A stretch of 18,639 bases of DNA from Sulfuricurvum sp. (GTDB taxonomy: Bacteria > Campylobacterota > Campylobacteria > Campylobacterales > Sulfurimonadaceae), in contig JAGXHZ010000127.1 in the NCBI GenBank assembly GCA_024635855.1, positions 1-18,639 of the forward strand. The letters run 5' to 3'. Below the pieces are notes generated by a model. That model saw only the letters and a list, made by a program, of their open reading frames with translations. It ran no database searches and was not told where the DNA came from. Shown one piece after another: positions 8,879-15,829 of the stretch; within the stretch, counting starts at the first letter, position 1, and every line of letters starts with the position of its first letter. Made by a program: the position numbers and the translations under genes.

Positions 8879-8920
8879 ATGTTTAGTGATTTTTCACAAT
8901 TCTAAACTAAAGGTAACATT

Positions 8921-9283
8921 ATGAAAGAGCTAAAAGTAATAGCAGCTACTGTCATTGTCATGTCAGTATTATCAGGATGTGCATCAAAAGCACCAACAAC
9001 AGGTGACTTCATGCGAATGCATGCAGCAGAGGAGAAAGCAACCGGAGTCGATCAAAAACAGATTGCTAACGATTGGGATAAAGGATTAAAATTAAAAGTC
9101 TCAGGTGAGAAATTGGTTAAACATGGCGAAGAGCTTGTAAAATCAGGAGACAAAGATATGTCTACCGGAAAAAATGAAATAGAACAAGGTAATAAAGATA
9201 TTATCGAAGGAACCAAACTTACCGCCGAGAGTGAGCGTATTTTTCAGGAAAAATATCCAGAATTAAAACTCAACATCAAATAA
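8921..9283 (+). CDS. Small lipoprotein with strict 7-residue glycine periodicity
   Basis: 120 aa. The first 20 residues form a lipoprotein signal peptide with lipobox LSGC; Cys20 would be the lipidated N-terminus. After a short linker the chain becomes highly charged and apparently helical. Glycines stand at residues 55, 62, 69, 76, 83, 90 and 97, exactly seven apart, with units such as EKLVKHG, EELVKSG and NKDIIEG. There are no cysteines beyond the lipobox and no enzymatic motif. I do not recognise a named family. The regular pattern suggests an oligomeric coiled-coil-like rod or an envelope stress/spacer lipoprotein. It is transcribed alone, divergently from the signalling operon, and converges with ridA. 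The start follows a weak AAAGG site. Lipoprotein nature is confident; role unknown. Confidence 0.85.
   Translation: MKELKVIAATVIVMSVLSGCASKAPTTGDFMRMHAAEEKATGVDQKQIANDWDKGLKLKVSGEKLVKHGEELVKSGDKDMSTGKNEIEQGNKDIIEGTKLTAESERIFQEKYPELKLNIK
9086..9211 (+). repeat. Six tandem 21-bp units encoding 7-residue glycine repeats
   Basis: Residues 56-97 of the lipoprotein fall into six units of seven residues, each ending in glycine: LKLKVSG, EKLVKHG, EELVKSG, DKDMSTG, KNEIEQG and NKDIIEG. The DNA copies have diverged, so the period is kept at protein level, which points to structural selection and not recent duplication. Confidence 0.8.
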
Positions 9284-9378
9284 AACGCCACCGTCAAATT
9301 TCTGGACACTCTGAGAATAATAGTTTAATCTTGGAGTAGAGTTACTCATCATCCATTAGCCTATCAATGGTGGTGAGA

Positions 9379-9753
9379 TTAAATCAATGCGATAGCATCG
9401 ATTTCAACCAACGCATTTTTAGGAAGCGTTTTAACGGCAACGGTAGAACGGGCAGGCTTGTGATCCCCAAAAGCAGTTGCATATAACTCATTAACCGCCA
9501 TAAAATCCTCCATATTGTCTAAAAATATCGTTGTTTTTACAACTTTATCCAATGAACTTCCCGCCGCTTCTAAAACTGCTTTTAAATTCGCCAATACTTG
9601 AGAGCACTGTTCTTTAACATCACCGGTAAGCATCTCACCGCTGGGAGTGAGAGCAATTTGACCCGATGTAAATACCATACCATTCGCAATCATCGCTTGA
9701 GAATATGGTCCGATTGCCGCAGGAGCATCAGGAGTTTGAACATTTTTTATCAT
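9379..9753 (-). CDS. ridA: RidA/YjgF-family reactive imine deaminase
   Basis: 124 aa, standard length. Family signatures are clear: IGPYSQA near residue 14, FTSGQIAL, and the C-terminal signature [23 protein letters not shown], which includes the arginine that anchors the substrate carboxylate. RidA enzymes are cytoplasmic trimers that hydrolyse 2-aminoacrylate and related enamine/imines released by PLP enzymes, protecting other PLP enzymes from damage. It is the last gene of a dapE / thioredoxin-like / ridA set, 11 nt after the thioredoxin-like gene. The start has an AAAGG site a few bases upstream. The RidA call is strong; assignment to the archetypal subgroup, rather than a Rid2-7 relative, rests on the signature only. 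Confidence 0.93.
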   Translation of the reverse strand: MIKNVQTPDAPAAIGPYSQAMIANGMVFTSGQIALTPSGEMLTGDVKEQCSQVLANLKAVLEAAGSSLDKVVKTTIFLDNMEDFMAVNELYATAFGDHKPARSTVAVKTLPKNALVEIDAIALI

Positions 9754-9764
9754 TGTATAAACCT

Positions 9765-10163
9765 TTATTTTTTGTATCTTAGAAGTGCATCATCGAGAAT
9801 AGAGTTGTAATCTTCTGTTCCCCAAAACCCAGGTATTGAATAGAGTATTTTACCGTTACGAGGATCGATAAAATAACTCATTGGAACCATTTTTGCACTT
9901 AAATTTTTAGGATAAATACTTTTATCCTTCGTTACATTAACCGCCTGAAACGAGAGATTGATACGCGACACAATCTCATCATCTTGAAGCGTAGTAGATT
10001 CAAGCTTACGGCACCATCGGCACGTCTCACTCGTAATAAGTACCATCAGAGGCTTTCCCTCCTTTTTAGCTTTGACAAGAGCTTGATCGTATGAATTATT
10101 CCACACTATCTCTGTCCCAAAAGCGCTGATAGTGAGTAAAATCACTATTACTAATTTTTTCAT
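9765..10163 (-). CDS. Periplasmic thioredoxin-fold protein (CxxC)
   Basis: 132 aa. Residues 1-16 form a signal peptide ([16 protein letters not shown]), so the protein is exported. It is thioredoxin-like (Thioredoxin_7/DUF255-related): a [18 protein letters not shown] start, the redox pair Cys48-Arg-Trp-Cys51, and a MVPMSYFID segment with the likely cis-proline. Such proteins reduce or isomerise disulfides in the periplasm, often in cytochrome c maturation or repair of secreted proteins. The partner is not evident here. It lies 27 nt after dapE and 11 nt before ridA on the same strand, with AAAGGA a few bases before the ATG. There is no membrane anchor. Fold and location are confident; substrate unknown. 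Confidence 0.85.
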   Translation of the reverse strand: MKKLVIVILLTISAFGTEIVWNNSYDQALVKAKKEGKPLMVLITSETCRWCRKLESTTLQDDEIVSRINLSFQAVNVTKDKSIYPKNLSAKMVPMSYFIDPRNGKILYSIPGFWGTEDYNSILDDALLRYKK

Positions 10164-10190
10164 TATTTTCCTTTAAAGAACACTATTTTA

Positions 10191-11285
10191 TCAAAATCGT
10201 TTTATTAATAAACTAAAAACTTTATACAAGTTCTGAACTTCAATAACAGATGTTCGCTCATTGGGGGCATGAATCGTGTCATTTATCACACCAAATTCAA
10301 TTACATCGATACCGTACGACGCAACAAAACGTGCATCCGAGGTTCCCCCTGCGGTTGAATGTTTTGGTATTATTGTGCGCACTTCTTGTATGCATTCACT
10401 CAATGTTCTAACAATATGCGTGTTGGCATCTGTCACAAAAGGGACAGCAGATTGATCGAGACTAAGCGTATAATCTAGCCCTTTGCACTGTTGTTCGATA
10501 AATATTTCTATCTTTTTCTTATCCGTTTTAGTTGAATTACGGACATTAAACATCATTTTAAGCTTTCCTGGAGAAACATTCGTTGTCTCGATACCGGAGC
10601 GGATGTCCGTAACAACCAACTGTGATGGAGCAAAATACGCATCTCCTTCGTCCAAAAAAGCTCCTGCAATGTTTGCTAAAATAGGTGCAATCTGGTGAAT
10701 AGGATTGATCGCTTTTTCCGGATAAGCAGCATGACCCTGTTTCCCGTGAATTTCCAAAACTCCATTAATAGAACCTCTGCGTCCGACCTTAATAGCATCA
10801 CCAAACACTTCCTCACATGTTGGTTCCGCAACCACCACGGCATCAGGAAGTAAATTATGCTCTTTTAAATATTTTAATACTTCAATCGTTCCAAACTTCG
10901 CCGGTCCCTCTTCATCGGACGTTAATAAAAGTGATAACGTCCCATTAAACTCCTTTATTTCTTTAAGAGCTTGAACAAAGGCGCTGACTCCGCTTTTCAT
11001 ATCCTGTGCGCCGCGTCCATAAATATATCCATCTATTTCAGTAGCCGCATAAGGATCACTATTCCACCCCTCTCCAGCGGGAACTACATCGACGTGCCCT
11101 GCGAAACAAAGATGTTTACCCTCTCCAAAACGACGATATGCAAAAAGATTTTTAACCCCTTCGACATCAACACGAATGGAGGTGAAACCCTCCAGATACT
11201 GCTCTACAAATTCAAGTATCCCGTCATCCTCAGGAGTTTGACTTTTTGAGCTGATTAATTTTTTAAAAAGTTCAATAACATCCAA
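10191..11285 (-). CDS. dapE: Succinyl-diaminopimelate desuccinylase
   Basis: 364 aa M20-family zinc peptidase-like enzyme that hydrolyses N-succinyl-L,L-diaminopimelate to succinate and L,L-diaminopimelate in lysine and peptidoglycan synthesis. Metal and catalytic residues are all visible: His64 and Asp66 (GHVDVVPAG), Asp95 (GRGAQDMKSG), the catalytic Glu of SDEEGPA (~125-126), Glu154 (VAEPT) and His339 (IHAPNE). The TSDEEGPA and GGTSDARF motifs favour DapE over other M20 members such as ArgE. The start codon is TTG: AAGGA lies six bases upstream and no ATG in frame is near the family N-terminus. A minus-strand TATAAT lies ~37 nt upstream. It leads an apparent operon with the thioredoxin-like protein and ridA. 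All gene-level calls are firm; the promoter is a prediction. Confidence 0.95.
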   Translation of the reverse strand: MDVIELFKKLISSKSQTPEDDGILEFVEQYLEGFTSIRVDVEGVKNLFAYRRFGEGKHLCFAGHVDVVPAGEGWNSDPYAATEIDGYIYGRGAQDMKSGVSAFVQALKEIKEFNGTLSLLLTSDEEGPAKFGTIEVLKYLKEHNLLPDAVVVAEPTCEEVFGDAIKVGRRGSINGVLEIHGKQGHAAYPEKAINPIHQIAPILANIAGAFLDEGDAYFAPSQLVVTDIRSGIETTNVSPGKLKMMFNVRNSTKTDKKKIEIFIEQQCKGLDYTLSLDQSAVPFVTDANTHIVRTLSECIQEVRTIIPKHSTAGGTSDARFVASYGIDVIEFGVINDTIHAPNERTSVIEVQNLYKVFSLLIKRF

Positions 11286-11291
11286 AATTTA

Positions 11292-11296
11292 TCCTT
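11292..11296 (-). promoter_or_regulatory. Shine-Dalgarno supporting the TTG start of dapE
   Basis: AAGGA on the minus strand, six bases before TTG (11285-11283). There is no competing in-frame ATG, so the unusual TTG start is well placed. Confidence 0.65.
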
Positions 11297-11321
11297 ACAA
11301 TATCTGTTTCATAAAGGTGCA

Positions 11322-11327
11322 ATTATA
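11322..11327 (-). promoter_or_regulatory. Putative -10 box for the dapE operon
   Basis: Perfect TATAAT on the minus strand, about 37 bases before the TTG start. No convincing -35 element at 17 bases. Confidence 0.45.
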
Positions 11328-11411
11328 AACGGTAACCGATTGATTTTGCCTTTGATGTGCTAAAATGAGAAAATTATAATATTTTTAAAGAAAATTATTT
11401 TTTGATTTGGT

Positions 11412-11417
11412 TATACT
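11412..11417 (+). promoter_or_regulatory. Putative -10 box for the PAS-protein gene
   Basis: TATACT preceded by a T-rich tract, 45 bases before the ATG. A second candidate, TGCTAAAAT (11358-11366), lies further upstream. Either could serve; neither has a clear -35. Confidence 0.35.
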
Positions 11418-11461
11418 TATATTTAGAAACTTAAATTTTTTGTGCCCTAAGGACTTTAATA

Positions 11462-11875
11462 ATGAAACGACCTGCCCCAGTTGATCAAGAAATACTTTTT
11501 GATGGACGAAGTCTCATCTCCGAAACCGACACCAAAGGGATTATCACTTTTGTAAATCGTAAATTCACCGAAATGACTCTCTACAGCAAAGAAGAAGCGA
11601 TTGGTCAACCTCACAGTTTACTGCGTCATCCGGATATGCCCAAAGCCGCCTTTGCCGGAATGTGGAAAATCATTGAAAGCGGAAAAACATGGGAAGGATA
11701 TGTCAAAAATCTTCGAAAAGATGGAAAATACTACTGGGTTGTAGTCAATATTGTCCCTAAGCTTGATGAAGAAGGTGGCGTTGTTGGCTACATTGCTTCT
11801 CGTAAAATGCCTGATCGAAGCCGCCTTAAAACCATCATTAACCAGTATCAGCAAATGATAGACGAAGAGAACTAG
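11462..11875 (+). CDS. Stand-alone Aer/CetB-type PAS protein
   Basis: 137 aa, one PAS domain covering nearly the whole chain (~18-115). The pattern is that of the Aer energy-taxis sensor: GIITFVNRKF, then GQPHSLLRHPDMP, MWKIIESGKTWEGYVKNLRKDGKYYWV. In Aer and in the CetB protein of Campylobacter this type binds FAD and reports redox state to a separate signalling partner. Here no receptor, HAMP or output domain is fused or adjacent, so the partner must be elsewhere. An AAGGA site lies eight bases before the ATG. The gene converges on the 92-aa unknown protein, and both stop codons use the same CTAG. PAS assignment is strong; FAD binding and a taxis role are inferred from the family. Confidence 0.88.
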   Translation: MKRPAPVDQEILFDGRSLISETDTKGIITFVNRKFTEMTLYSKEEAIGQPHSLLRHPDMPKAAFAGMWKIIESGKTWEGYVKNLRKDGKYYWVVVNIVPKLDEEGGVVGYIASRKMPDRSRLKTIINQYQQMIDEEN

Positions 11876-12150
11876 TTCTCTTCTTTTAACAAGATAGAAA
11901 TGTCATTCATGGCAAGAAAAAGCTGTTCTTTCGTTTCAAACTGTATTTCGATACGATTAACCGGAACCTCTCCCGCTGGATCAAAATCACAAATCAAGAC
12001 ATACGCTTCAAGAACAATCTTATCTTCTTTCATCTGTGCCCATTCCAAAGAAACCGATGCGCTCTCTCCTCCTGCACTGATAAGAGCTGCCGGATAGAGC
12101 CGTGTTACTTTTGTAAGATCGATTTCATACTGTTTGTATTTATATATCAT
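11872..12150 (-). CDS. Conserved-looking small protein of unknown function, coupled to the MFS gene
   Basis: 92 aa, no signal peptide, membrane segment or cysteine-rich motif (one cysteine only). The sequence alternates hydrophobic and charged residues (YKQYEIDLTKVTRLYPAAL; VNRIEIQFETKEQLFLAM), suggesting a small mixed or mostly beta cytoplasmic domain ending in an amphipathic helix. I do not recognise the family. Its ATG overlaps the MFS stop codon (ATGA), so it is very likely translated from the same mRNA, and its TAG stop is embedded in the CTAG that also ends the convergent PAS gene. Coding status is supported by the coupling and by the tight fit between neighbours. It might be an accessory to the transporter, but nothing in the sequence shows that. 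Confidence 0.75.
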   Translation of the reverse strand: MIYKYKQYEIDLTKVTRLYPAALISAGGESASVSLEWAQMKEDKIVLEAYVLICDFDPAGEVPVNRIEIQFETKEQLFLAMNDISILLKEEN

Positions 12151-13358
12151 TGTTTTCCAATCTCTTTTAAACTATAGTTCGAACGAATCCACTTATAATA
12201 AAGAGCCGCAACAGCAAAAGCGCTTCCTAAAATAAAAGCAATCACCCCAAGCCCAAACTGTTGATCAACTAAAAAGCCAATGAGCAAGGAAACCAGCCCT
12301 CCTGTCGCTAAAAAGATCATATCATTATAGGCAACCACCCTACCATAATAGTCATAATGCGTATGTTCCTGCAAAAGCGTGTACGTATACGACCACAATG
12401 TAGTAGTCACCAATCCAACCAGTACCGAAGCCACTAAAGATAAATAAAAATATTCAATAACAATACCCCAAAAAATGATTGCGAGAGCTTCCGCAATCAA
12501 AAGAAATTTAAGCCGATGCAGATTAACCCATTCCCCTAATAATAATGGTCCAATGGTTAGTCCGATAGCTCTACACGCATTCACTAGCCCAATACCTAGA
12601 GATACGGCTACAATACTGGTGTAATACTTTTCCACGCTCAGCACCACCAAAGCGTCAAATGCCGTAAATCCAACCACTGCGTGCAGAAGCATTAAATGCA
12701 TCACGATAGGCTCACGTTGAATGTAGCGAAAGGCATCTCCCATCATTGTCAAAAAGCGTTCACTATTTTTCTTTATTTCAATCTCGATTTTAAGCATAAG
12801 AACGAGGCTAAGAACCACTAAAAAAAGTAATGCATCCAATAAAAAGGCATACGTAGTCCCAATATAATAAACCACAGCACCGCCCAGTGCCATTCCAAAC
12901 GTATACGAAAAAGACCAAATTATTGAGTGAATTTCATTAGCATATTGCAATGCCTTGCCTTCTACAATTTTTGGCAATAAGGACATTTCAACCGTAAATT
13001 GAAAACTTGCAGCTCCCATGCGAATGAATACCAGTAGATATAGCCACCCAAGCATGGACACGTCTTCAATACTAATTAACGACACCGTAGCCACAATTTC
13101 TGTAATAGTCAGGAAAATCATCAGTCTTTTAGGGGAAATTCGATCAATAATAACACCGCTCAAAGGGGCTTGAAGCACTCCGGCAAAAAAATGAAGCGCT
13201 GCTACAAAAGCAATTGTTGATGCATTCACATGCAACTGTATTAGCAACGTATAAATAGCCACATTGCTAAACCAAGCACCAAAATAGGCGATAAGTTGAA
13301 TAAGTGAAAGTCTGGCGAGCAAAGGCTCTTGTAATAATAAATTCCAGTATCGTTTCAT
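12147..13358 (-). CDS. Major facilitator superfamily exporter (MFS_3/EntS-like)
   Basis: 403 aa with about twelve hydrophobic segments, an inner-membrane transporter. The loop between helices 2 and 3 has the MFS motif A in the form GVIIDRISPKR (~68-78), followed by an MFS_3-like arrangement typical of siderophore, macrolide or drug exporters such as EntS and Mef. The central cytoplasmic loop (~190-220) is charged (KIEIEIKKNSERF). Substrate cannot be read from the sequence, and no siderophore biosynthesis genes lie nearby. I see no clear Shine-Dalgarno before the ATG; TATGAT on the minus strand at 13371-13376 is a possible -10 but would leave a very short leader. It is divergent from flaG and couples translationally to the 92-aa protein. 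The alternative that it is a permease for an importer is less likely but not excluded. Confidence 0.88.
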   Translation of the reverse strand: MKRYWNLLLQEPLLARLSLIQLIAYFGAWFSNVAIYTLLIQLHVNASTIAFVAALHFFAGVLQAPLSGVIIDRISPKRLMIFLTITEIVATVSLISIEDVSMLGWLYLLVFIRMGAASFQFTVEMSLLPKIVEGKALQYANEIHSIIWSFSYTFGMALGGAVVYYIGTTYAFLLDALLFLVVLSLVLMLKIEIEIKKNSERFLTMMGDAFRYIQREPIVMHLMLLHAVVGFTAFDALVVLSVEKYYTSIVAVSLGIGLVNACRAIGLTIGPLLLGEWVNLHRLKFLLIAEALAIIFWGIVIEYFYLSLVASVLVGLVTTTLWSYTYTLLQEHTHYDYYGRVVAYNDMIFLATGGLVSLLIGFLVDQQFGLGVIAFILGSAFAVAALYYKWIRSNYSLKEIGKQ

Positions 13359-13394
13359 AATCGCAAGAGTATCATAAAAAATTAATCACAAAAT

Positions 13395-13421
13395 TAAAGT
13401 TTTTATTTTTTATGGCGATTT
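13395..13421 (+). promoter_or_regulatory. Sigma-28 (FliA) promoter of the flaG operon
   Basis: TAAAGTTT (13395-13402), then 11 bases, then GGCGATTT (13414-13421). This matches the enterobacterial FliA consensus TAAAGTTT-N11-GCCGATAA in all of the -35, the spacing, and the CGAT core of the -10. It lies 44 bases before the flaG ATG. Sigma-28 drives late flagellar genes, including flaG and fliS, so position and content agree. The exact -10 tail (TTT for TAA) differs. Confidence 0.8.
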
Positions 13422-13465
13422 AGCTTATAATAAATTGCTTTGAATGAAGCGCAAGGAGATTTCAG

Positions 13466-13855
13466 ATGGAAATATTACAGTCAACTGCAAAGATGCAACA
13501 ATCTCAAATGAATACGGTGAAAGTTGCTCAAACACAATCAGCACAGAGTGTGCAAGATATCCAAAAGACACAAATTCATCAAGAAAAATTGGCTCAGCAA
13601 GAGACAAGTGCCAAAACTGAAAAAGTAGGTTCTCAAGAACAAATGGACAAACTCATTGACCAGCTTAACCGCTCACTCGATCCATTTAGTACATCGTTAC
13701 GCTTTGGCTTTGACAATAGATCTGATGATTTTTATGTTTCCGTCATTGATACTCAGCGTAATCAAGTACTTAGACGTTTCCCACTTGAACAAGCAGAACA
13801 ATTGTTACCAAAAATGCAAGAAGTGACAGGATTACTATTCGACCATAAAGGTTAA
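13466..13855 (+). CDS. flaG: Flagellar protein FlaG
   Basis: 129 aa, normal length. The first ~55 residues are Gln/Ser/Lys-rich and probably disordered. The conserved FlaG domain follows (~60-128): LNRSLDPFSTSLRFGFDNRSDDFYVSVID, then NQVLRRFP, then QEVTGLLFD. FlaG is a late flagellar protein that affects filament length and flagellin properties in Campylobacterota. An AAGGAG site lies seven bases before the ATG, and a sigma-28 promoter stands upstream. fliS follows after 47 bases. The usual neighbour fliD is not between them. Identification is strong. Confidence 0.93.
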   Translation: MEILQSTAKMQQSQMNTVKVAQTQSAQSVQDIQKTQIHQEKLAQQETSAKTEKVGSQEQMDKLIDQLNRSLDPFSTSLRFGFDNRSDDFYVSVIDTQRNQVLRRFPLEQAEQLLPKMQEVTGLLFDHKG

Positions 13856-13902
13856 TCAACCATTTTTCATCACCGTGTCATTAAAAATTCAAGGAATCAA
13901 TT

Positions 13903-14280
13903 ATGTACAATAACAATTTAGCCTACAATACGTATACCCAAAATAACGTCGGAGTAGAATCTCCTGAAAAATTGATTCAAATGATGTATGAGGGAGTTTT
14001 ACGCTTCAATATGCAAGCGAAGCGCTCTATTAATGAAGGAGATATTGAACGACGAACCTATTGGATTAATCGATCAAATGCAGTATTCGCCGAACTTATT
14101 AACATTCTTGATTATTCACAAGGTGATGTTGCCCATTATTTATCAGGACTGTACCATTACCAGTTACGACTTTTGGTTGAGGCAAATATTCAAAATAATT
14201 CTGAAAAACTTGACGAAGTTAATCGTGTGATGAAAGGGCTTTTGGAAGCATGGAGAGAAAATGTCACTATGGCTCAATGA
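13903..14280 (+). CDS. fliS: Flagellin-specific export chaperone FliS
   Basis: 125 aa, standard length. Family features: YTQNNVGVESPEKLIQMMYEGVLRF at the N-terminus, an INRSNAVFAELINILDYSQG middle, and LYHYQLRLLVEANIQNN. FliS is a cytoplasmic four-helix chaperone that binds the flagellin C-terminus, preventing premature polymerisation and delivering it to the export gate. AAGGA precedes the ATG by seven bases. No promoter is visible in the 47-base gap after flaG, so it is probably co-transcribed from the sigma-28 promoter. Its 3' end overlaps the next small gene by 20 bases. Confidence 0.94.
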   Translation: MYNNNLAYNTYTQNNVGVESPEKLIQMMYEGVLRFNMQAKRSINEGDIERRTYWINRSNAVFAELINILDYSQGDVAHYLSGLYHYQLRLLVEANIQNNSEKLDEVNRVMKGLLEAWRENVTMAQ

Positions 14281-14521
14281 GCTTAAAAAAGCGATTATTC
14301 TTCAGGATATATCAAAGCTAGAATTATTATTAGACCAAACGCCTCATTTTTCTTCTCTTCTTGAGATGGAAGAGACGGCTTATCTTCTTCATAACGCAAA
14401 AATATTTTTAGAAAGCGAACGCTCGCTGACCCTTCATTCTCTCTCTCAACTCAAAAAGACCCTTGATTTTCTCAAAGCTACTGAAAATGTAACTTCTTCT
14501 TCCGTCAATCTCAAACTTTAA
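14261..14521 (+). CDS. Small helical protein after fliS, FliT-like position
   Basis: 86 aa, predicted almost wholly helical, with leucine-rich amphipathic stretches (WLNELKKAIILQDISKLELLLDQ; FLESERSLTLHSLSQLKKTL). The size, the overlap of 20 bases with fliS, and a GGAG site about five bases before the ATG (inside fliS) match a FliT-type chaperone or a co-chaperone of FliS. FliT families diverge greatly, so I call it by context, not by a recognised signature. It contains no cysteine and no export signal. It ends the flagellar block; argG begins 75 bases later behind its own likely promoter. Coding status is good; function tentative. Confidence 0.72.
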   Translation: MSLWLNELKKAIILQDISKLELLLDQTPHFSSLLEMEETAYLLHNAKIFLESERSLTLHSLSQLKKTLDFLKATENVTSSSVNLKL

Positions 14522-14541
14522 CCGTCATCTCATCTATTTTT

Positions 14542-14550
14542 TGCTAAAAT
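14542..14550 (+). promoter_or_regulatory. Putative extended -10 promoter for argG
   Basis: TGCTAAAAT preceded by a run of T (CTATTTTT), the form typical of Campylobacterota sigma-70 promoters that lack a -35 box. Predicted start near 14557, leader ~40 nt. Confidence 0.5.
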
Positions 14551-14564
14551 CGCCCCATTTACTT

Positions 14565-14574
14565 CACGTACGTG
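14565..14574 (+). repeat. Perfect 10-bp palindrome in the argG leader
   Basis: CACGTACGTG is its own reverse complement. It lies just downstream of the proposed transcription start and 22 bases before the first argG ATG. It could be an operator half-turn or chance; it is not long enough to be a terminator. Confidence 0.35.
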
Positions 14575-14596
14575 GAAAATATACTCATAGGATAGA

Positions 14597-15817
14597 ATGA
14601 TGAAAAAAGAGGTTAAAAAAGTCGTACTCGCGTATTCAGGCGGTTTGGATACCAGCGTTATCCTCAAATGGCTTCAAGATGAATATCAATGTGAAGTTGT
14701 CACCTTTACTGCTGATATAGGGCAAGGCGAAGAGGTAGAACCGGCTCGTGCAAAAGCAATTAGTCTTGGTATCAAACCGGAAAACATCTACATCGAAGAT
14801 CTCCGTGAAGAATTTGTTCGTGATTACGTCTTCCCAATGTTTCGTGCCAACGCTATTTATGAGGGCGAATACCTTCTTGGAACCTCCATCGCACGTCCGC
14901 TGATTGCCAAGCGTCAAGCAGAAATTGCTCGTATTACCGGAGCAGATGCCGTCAGTCATGGCGCAACCGGAAAAGGAAATGACCAAGTCCGTTTTGAGAT
15001 GGGGTATTTGGGACAAAACAGTGCCTTAACCATCATTGCTCCATGGCGCGAGTGGGAACTTAATTCACGAGAAAAACTCTTAGCATATGCGGCAGAGCAC
15101 GGTATTAAAATCGAAATGAGCGGAACCAAATCTCCGTATTCTATGGATGCCAATCTCTTGCATATTTCATATGAAGGTGGAATCCTCGAAGATCCGGCAG
15201 CAGAGCCTGAGGAAAGTATGTGGCGTTGGACAAGTTCTCCTGAAAATGCTCCGGATGAAGCTGAATATATTGAACTAGGATACGAAAAAGGTGACCCTAT
15301 CACCCTAAATGGCAAGGCTCTATCACCTGCTGTGATGTTAGAACAGCTCAACATCATCGCAGGTCGTCATGGAATCGGACGTGCGGACATCGTCGAAAAC
15401 CGTTTTGTCGGAATGAAAAGTCGCGGATGTTATGAAACACCCGGCGGAACCGTGATGCTCAAAGCTCACCGTGCTATTGAATCTTTAACCCTAGATCGTG
15501 AAGAAGCGCACCTAAAAGACGAGCTTATGCCACGTTATGCAAAACTTATTTATAATGGTTTTTGGTTTGCACCGGAGCGTGAAATGCTACAAGCTGCTAT
15601 CGATAAAACACAGCAAAACGTTCGCGGTACCGTTCGATTGAAACTCTACAAAGGTAATATTATGGTTGTCGGACGCAGCTCTGATATCTCTCTCTTTAAC
15701 CCTGAGTACTGCACCTTTGAAGAAGATTCTGTTTATGATCAAAAAGATGCCGGCGGCTTCATAAAACTCAATGCATTGCGCTTCATTATTGCCGGTAAAG
15801 CACGAAAAAACAAATAA
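14597..15817 (+). CDS. argG: Argininosuccinate synthase
   Basis: 406 aa (405 if the second ATG at 14600 is used, which has better spacing from AGGA at 14589-14592). It joins citrulline and aspartate using ATP to give argininosuccinate, the penultimate step of arginine synthesis. The PP-loop ATP-binding motif AYSGGLDTS is at ~12-20. [13 protein letters not shown] and the downstream AIAPWREW-like ([10 protein letters not shown]) and [11 protein letters not shown] segments are characteristic of ArgG. Length is normal for the short type. It appears to have its own promoter and leads a + strand block with the FTR-like/rhodanese gene 12 bases later, then rplI and era. The same argG-rplI-era neighbourhood is known in Campylobacter. 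Identification is very strong. Confidence 0.97.
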   Translation: MMKKEVKKVVLAYSGGLDTSVILKWLQDEYQCEVVTFTADIGQGEEVEPARAKAISLGIKPENIYIEDLREEFVRDYVFPMFRANAIYEGEYLLGTSIARPLIAKRQAEIARITGADAVSHGATGKGNDQVRFEMGYLGQNSALTIIAPWREWELNSREKLLAYAAEHGIKIEMSGTKSPYSMDANLLHISYEGGILEDPAAEPEESMWRWTSSPENAPDEAEYIELGYEKGDPITLNGKALSPAVMLEQLNIIAGRHGIGRADIVENRFVGMKSRGCYETPGGTVMLKAHRAIESLTLDREEAHLKDELMPRYAKLIYNGFWFAPEREMLQAAIDKTQQNVRGTVRLKLYKGNIMVVGRSSDISLFNPEYCTFEEDSVYDQKDAGGFIKLNALRFIIAGKARKNK

Positions 15818-15829
15818 AGGATAAAAGAA

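Larger units (their letters stand above)
8718..8920. other. Divergent AT-rich intergenic region
   Basis: About 200 bases separate the divergent signalling operon and the lipoprotein gene. The part from ~8760 to 8880 is almost purely A and T, with runs such as AATAAATATATTTAATTATTAATGG. It holds a minus-strand TATAAT (8755-8760) and a plus-strand TAGAAT (8873-8878). No hairpin terminator or RNA gene was recognised. The tract could bend DNA or bind a nucleoid protein, but that is a guess. Confidence 0.5.

Noticed and set aside
8760..8880. AT-rich tract as an origin of replication
   Set aside because: No cluster of DnaA boxes and no dnaA or dnaN nearby; AT-richness alone is not enough.
9353..9370. 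Inverted repeat CCATT...AATGG as terminator
   Set aside because: The stem is only five pairs with an eight-base loop and no T run on either strand; too weak.
14636..15357. Two minus-strand frames (126 and 133 aa)
   Set aside because: Both are antisense to the highly conserved argG and show no family features.
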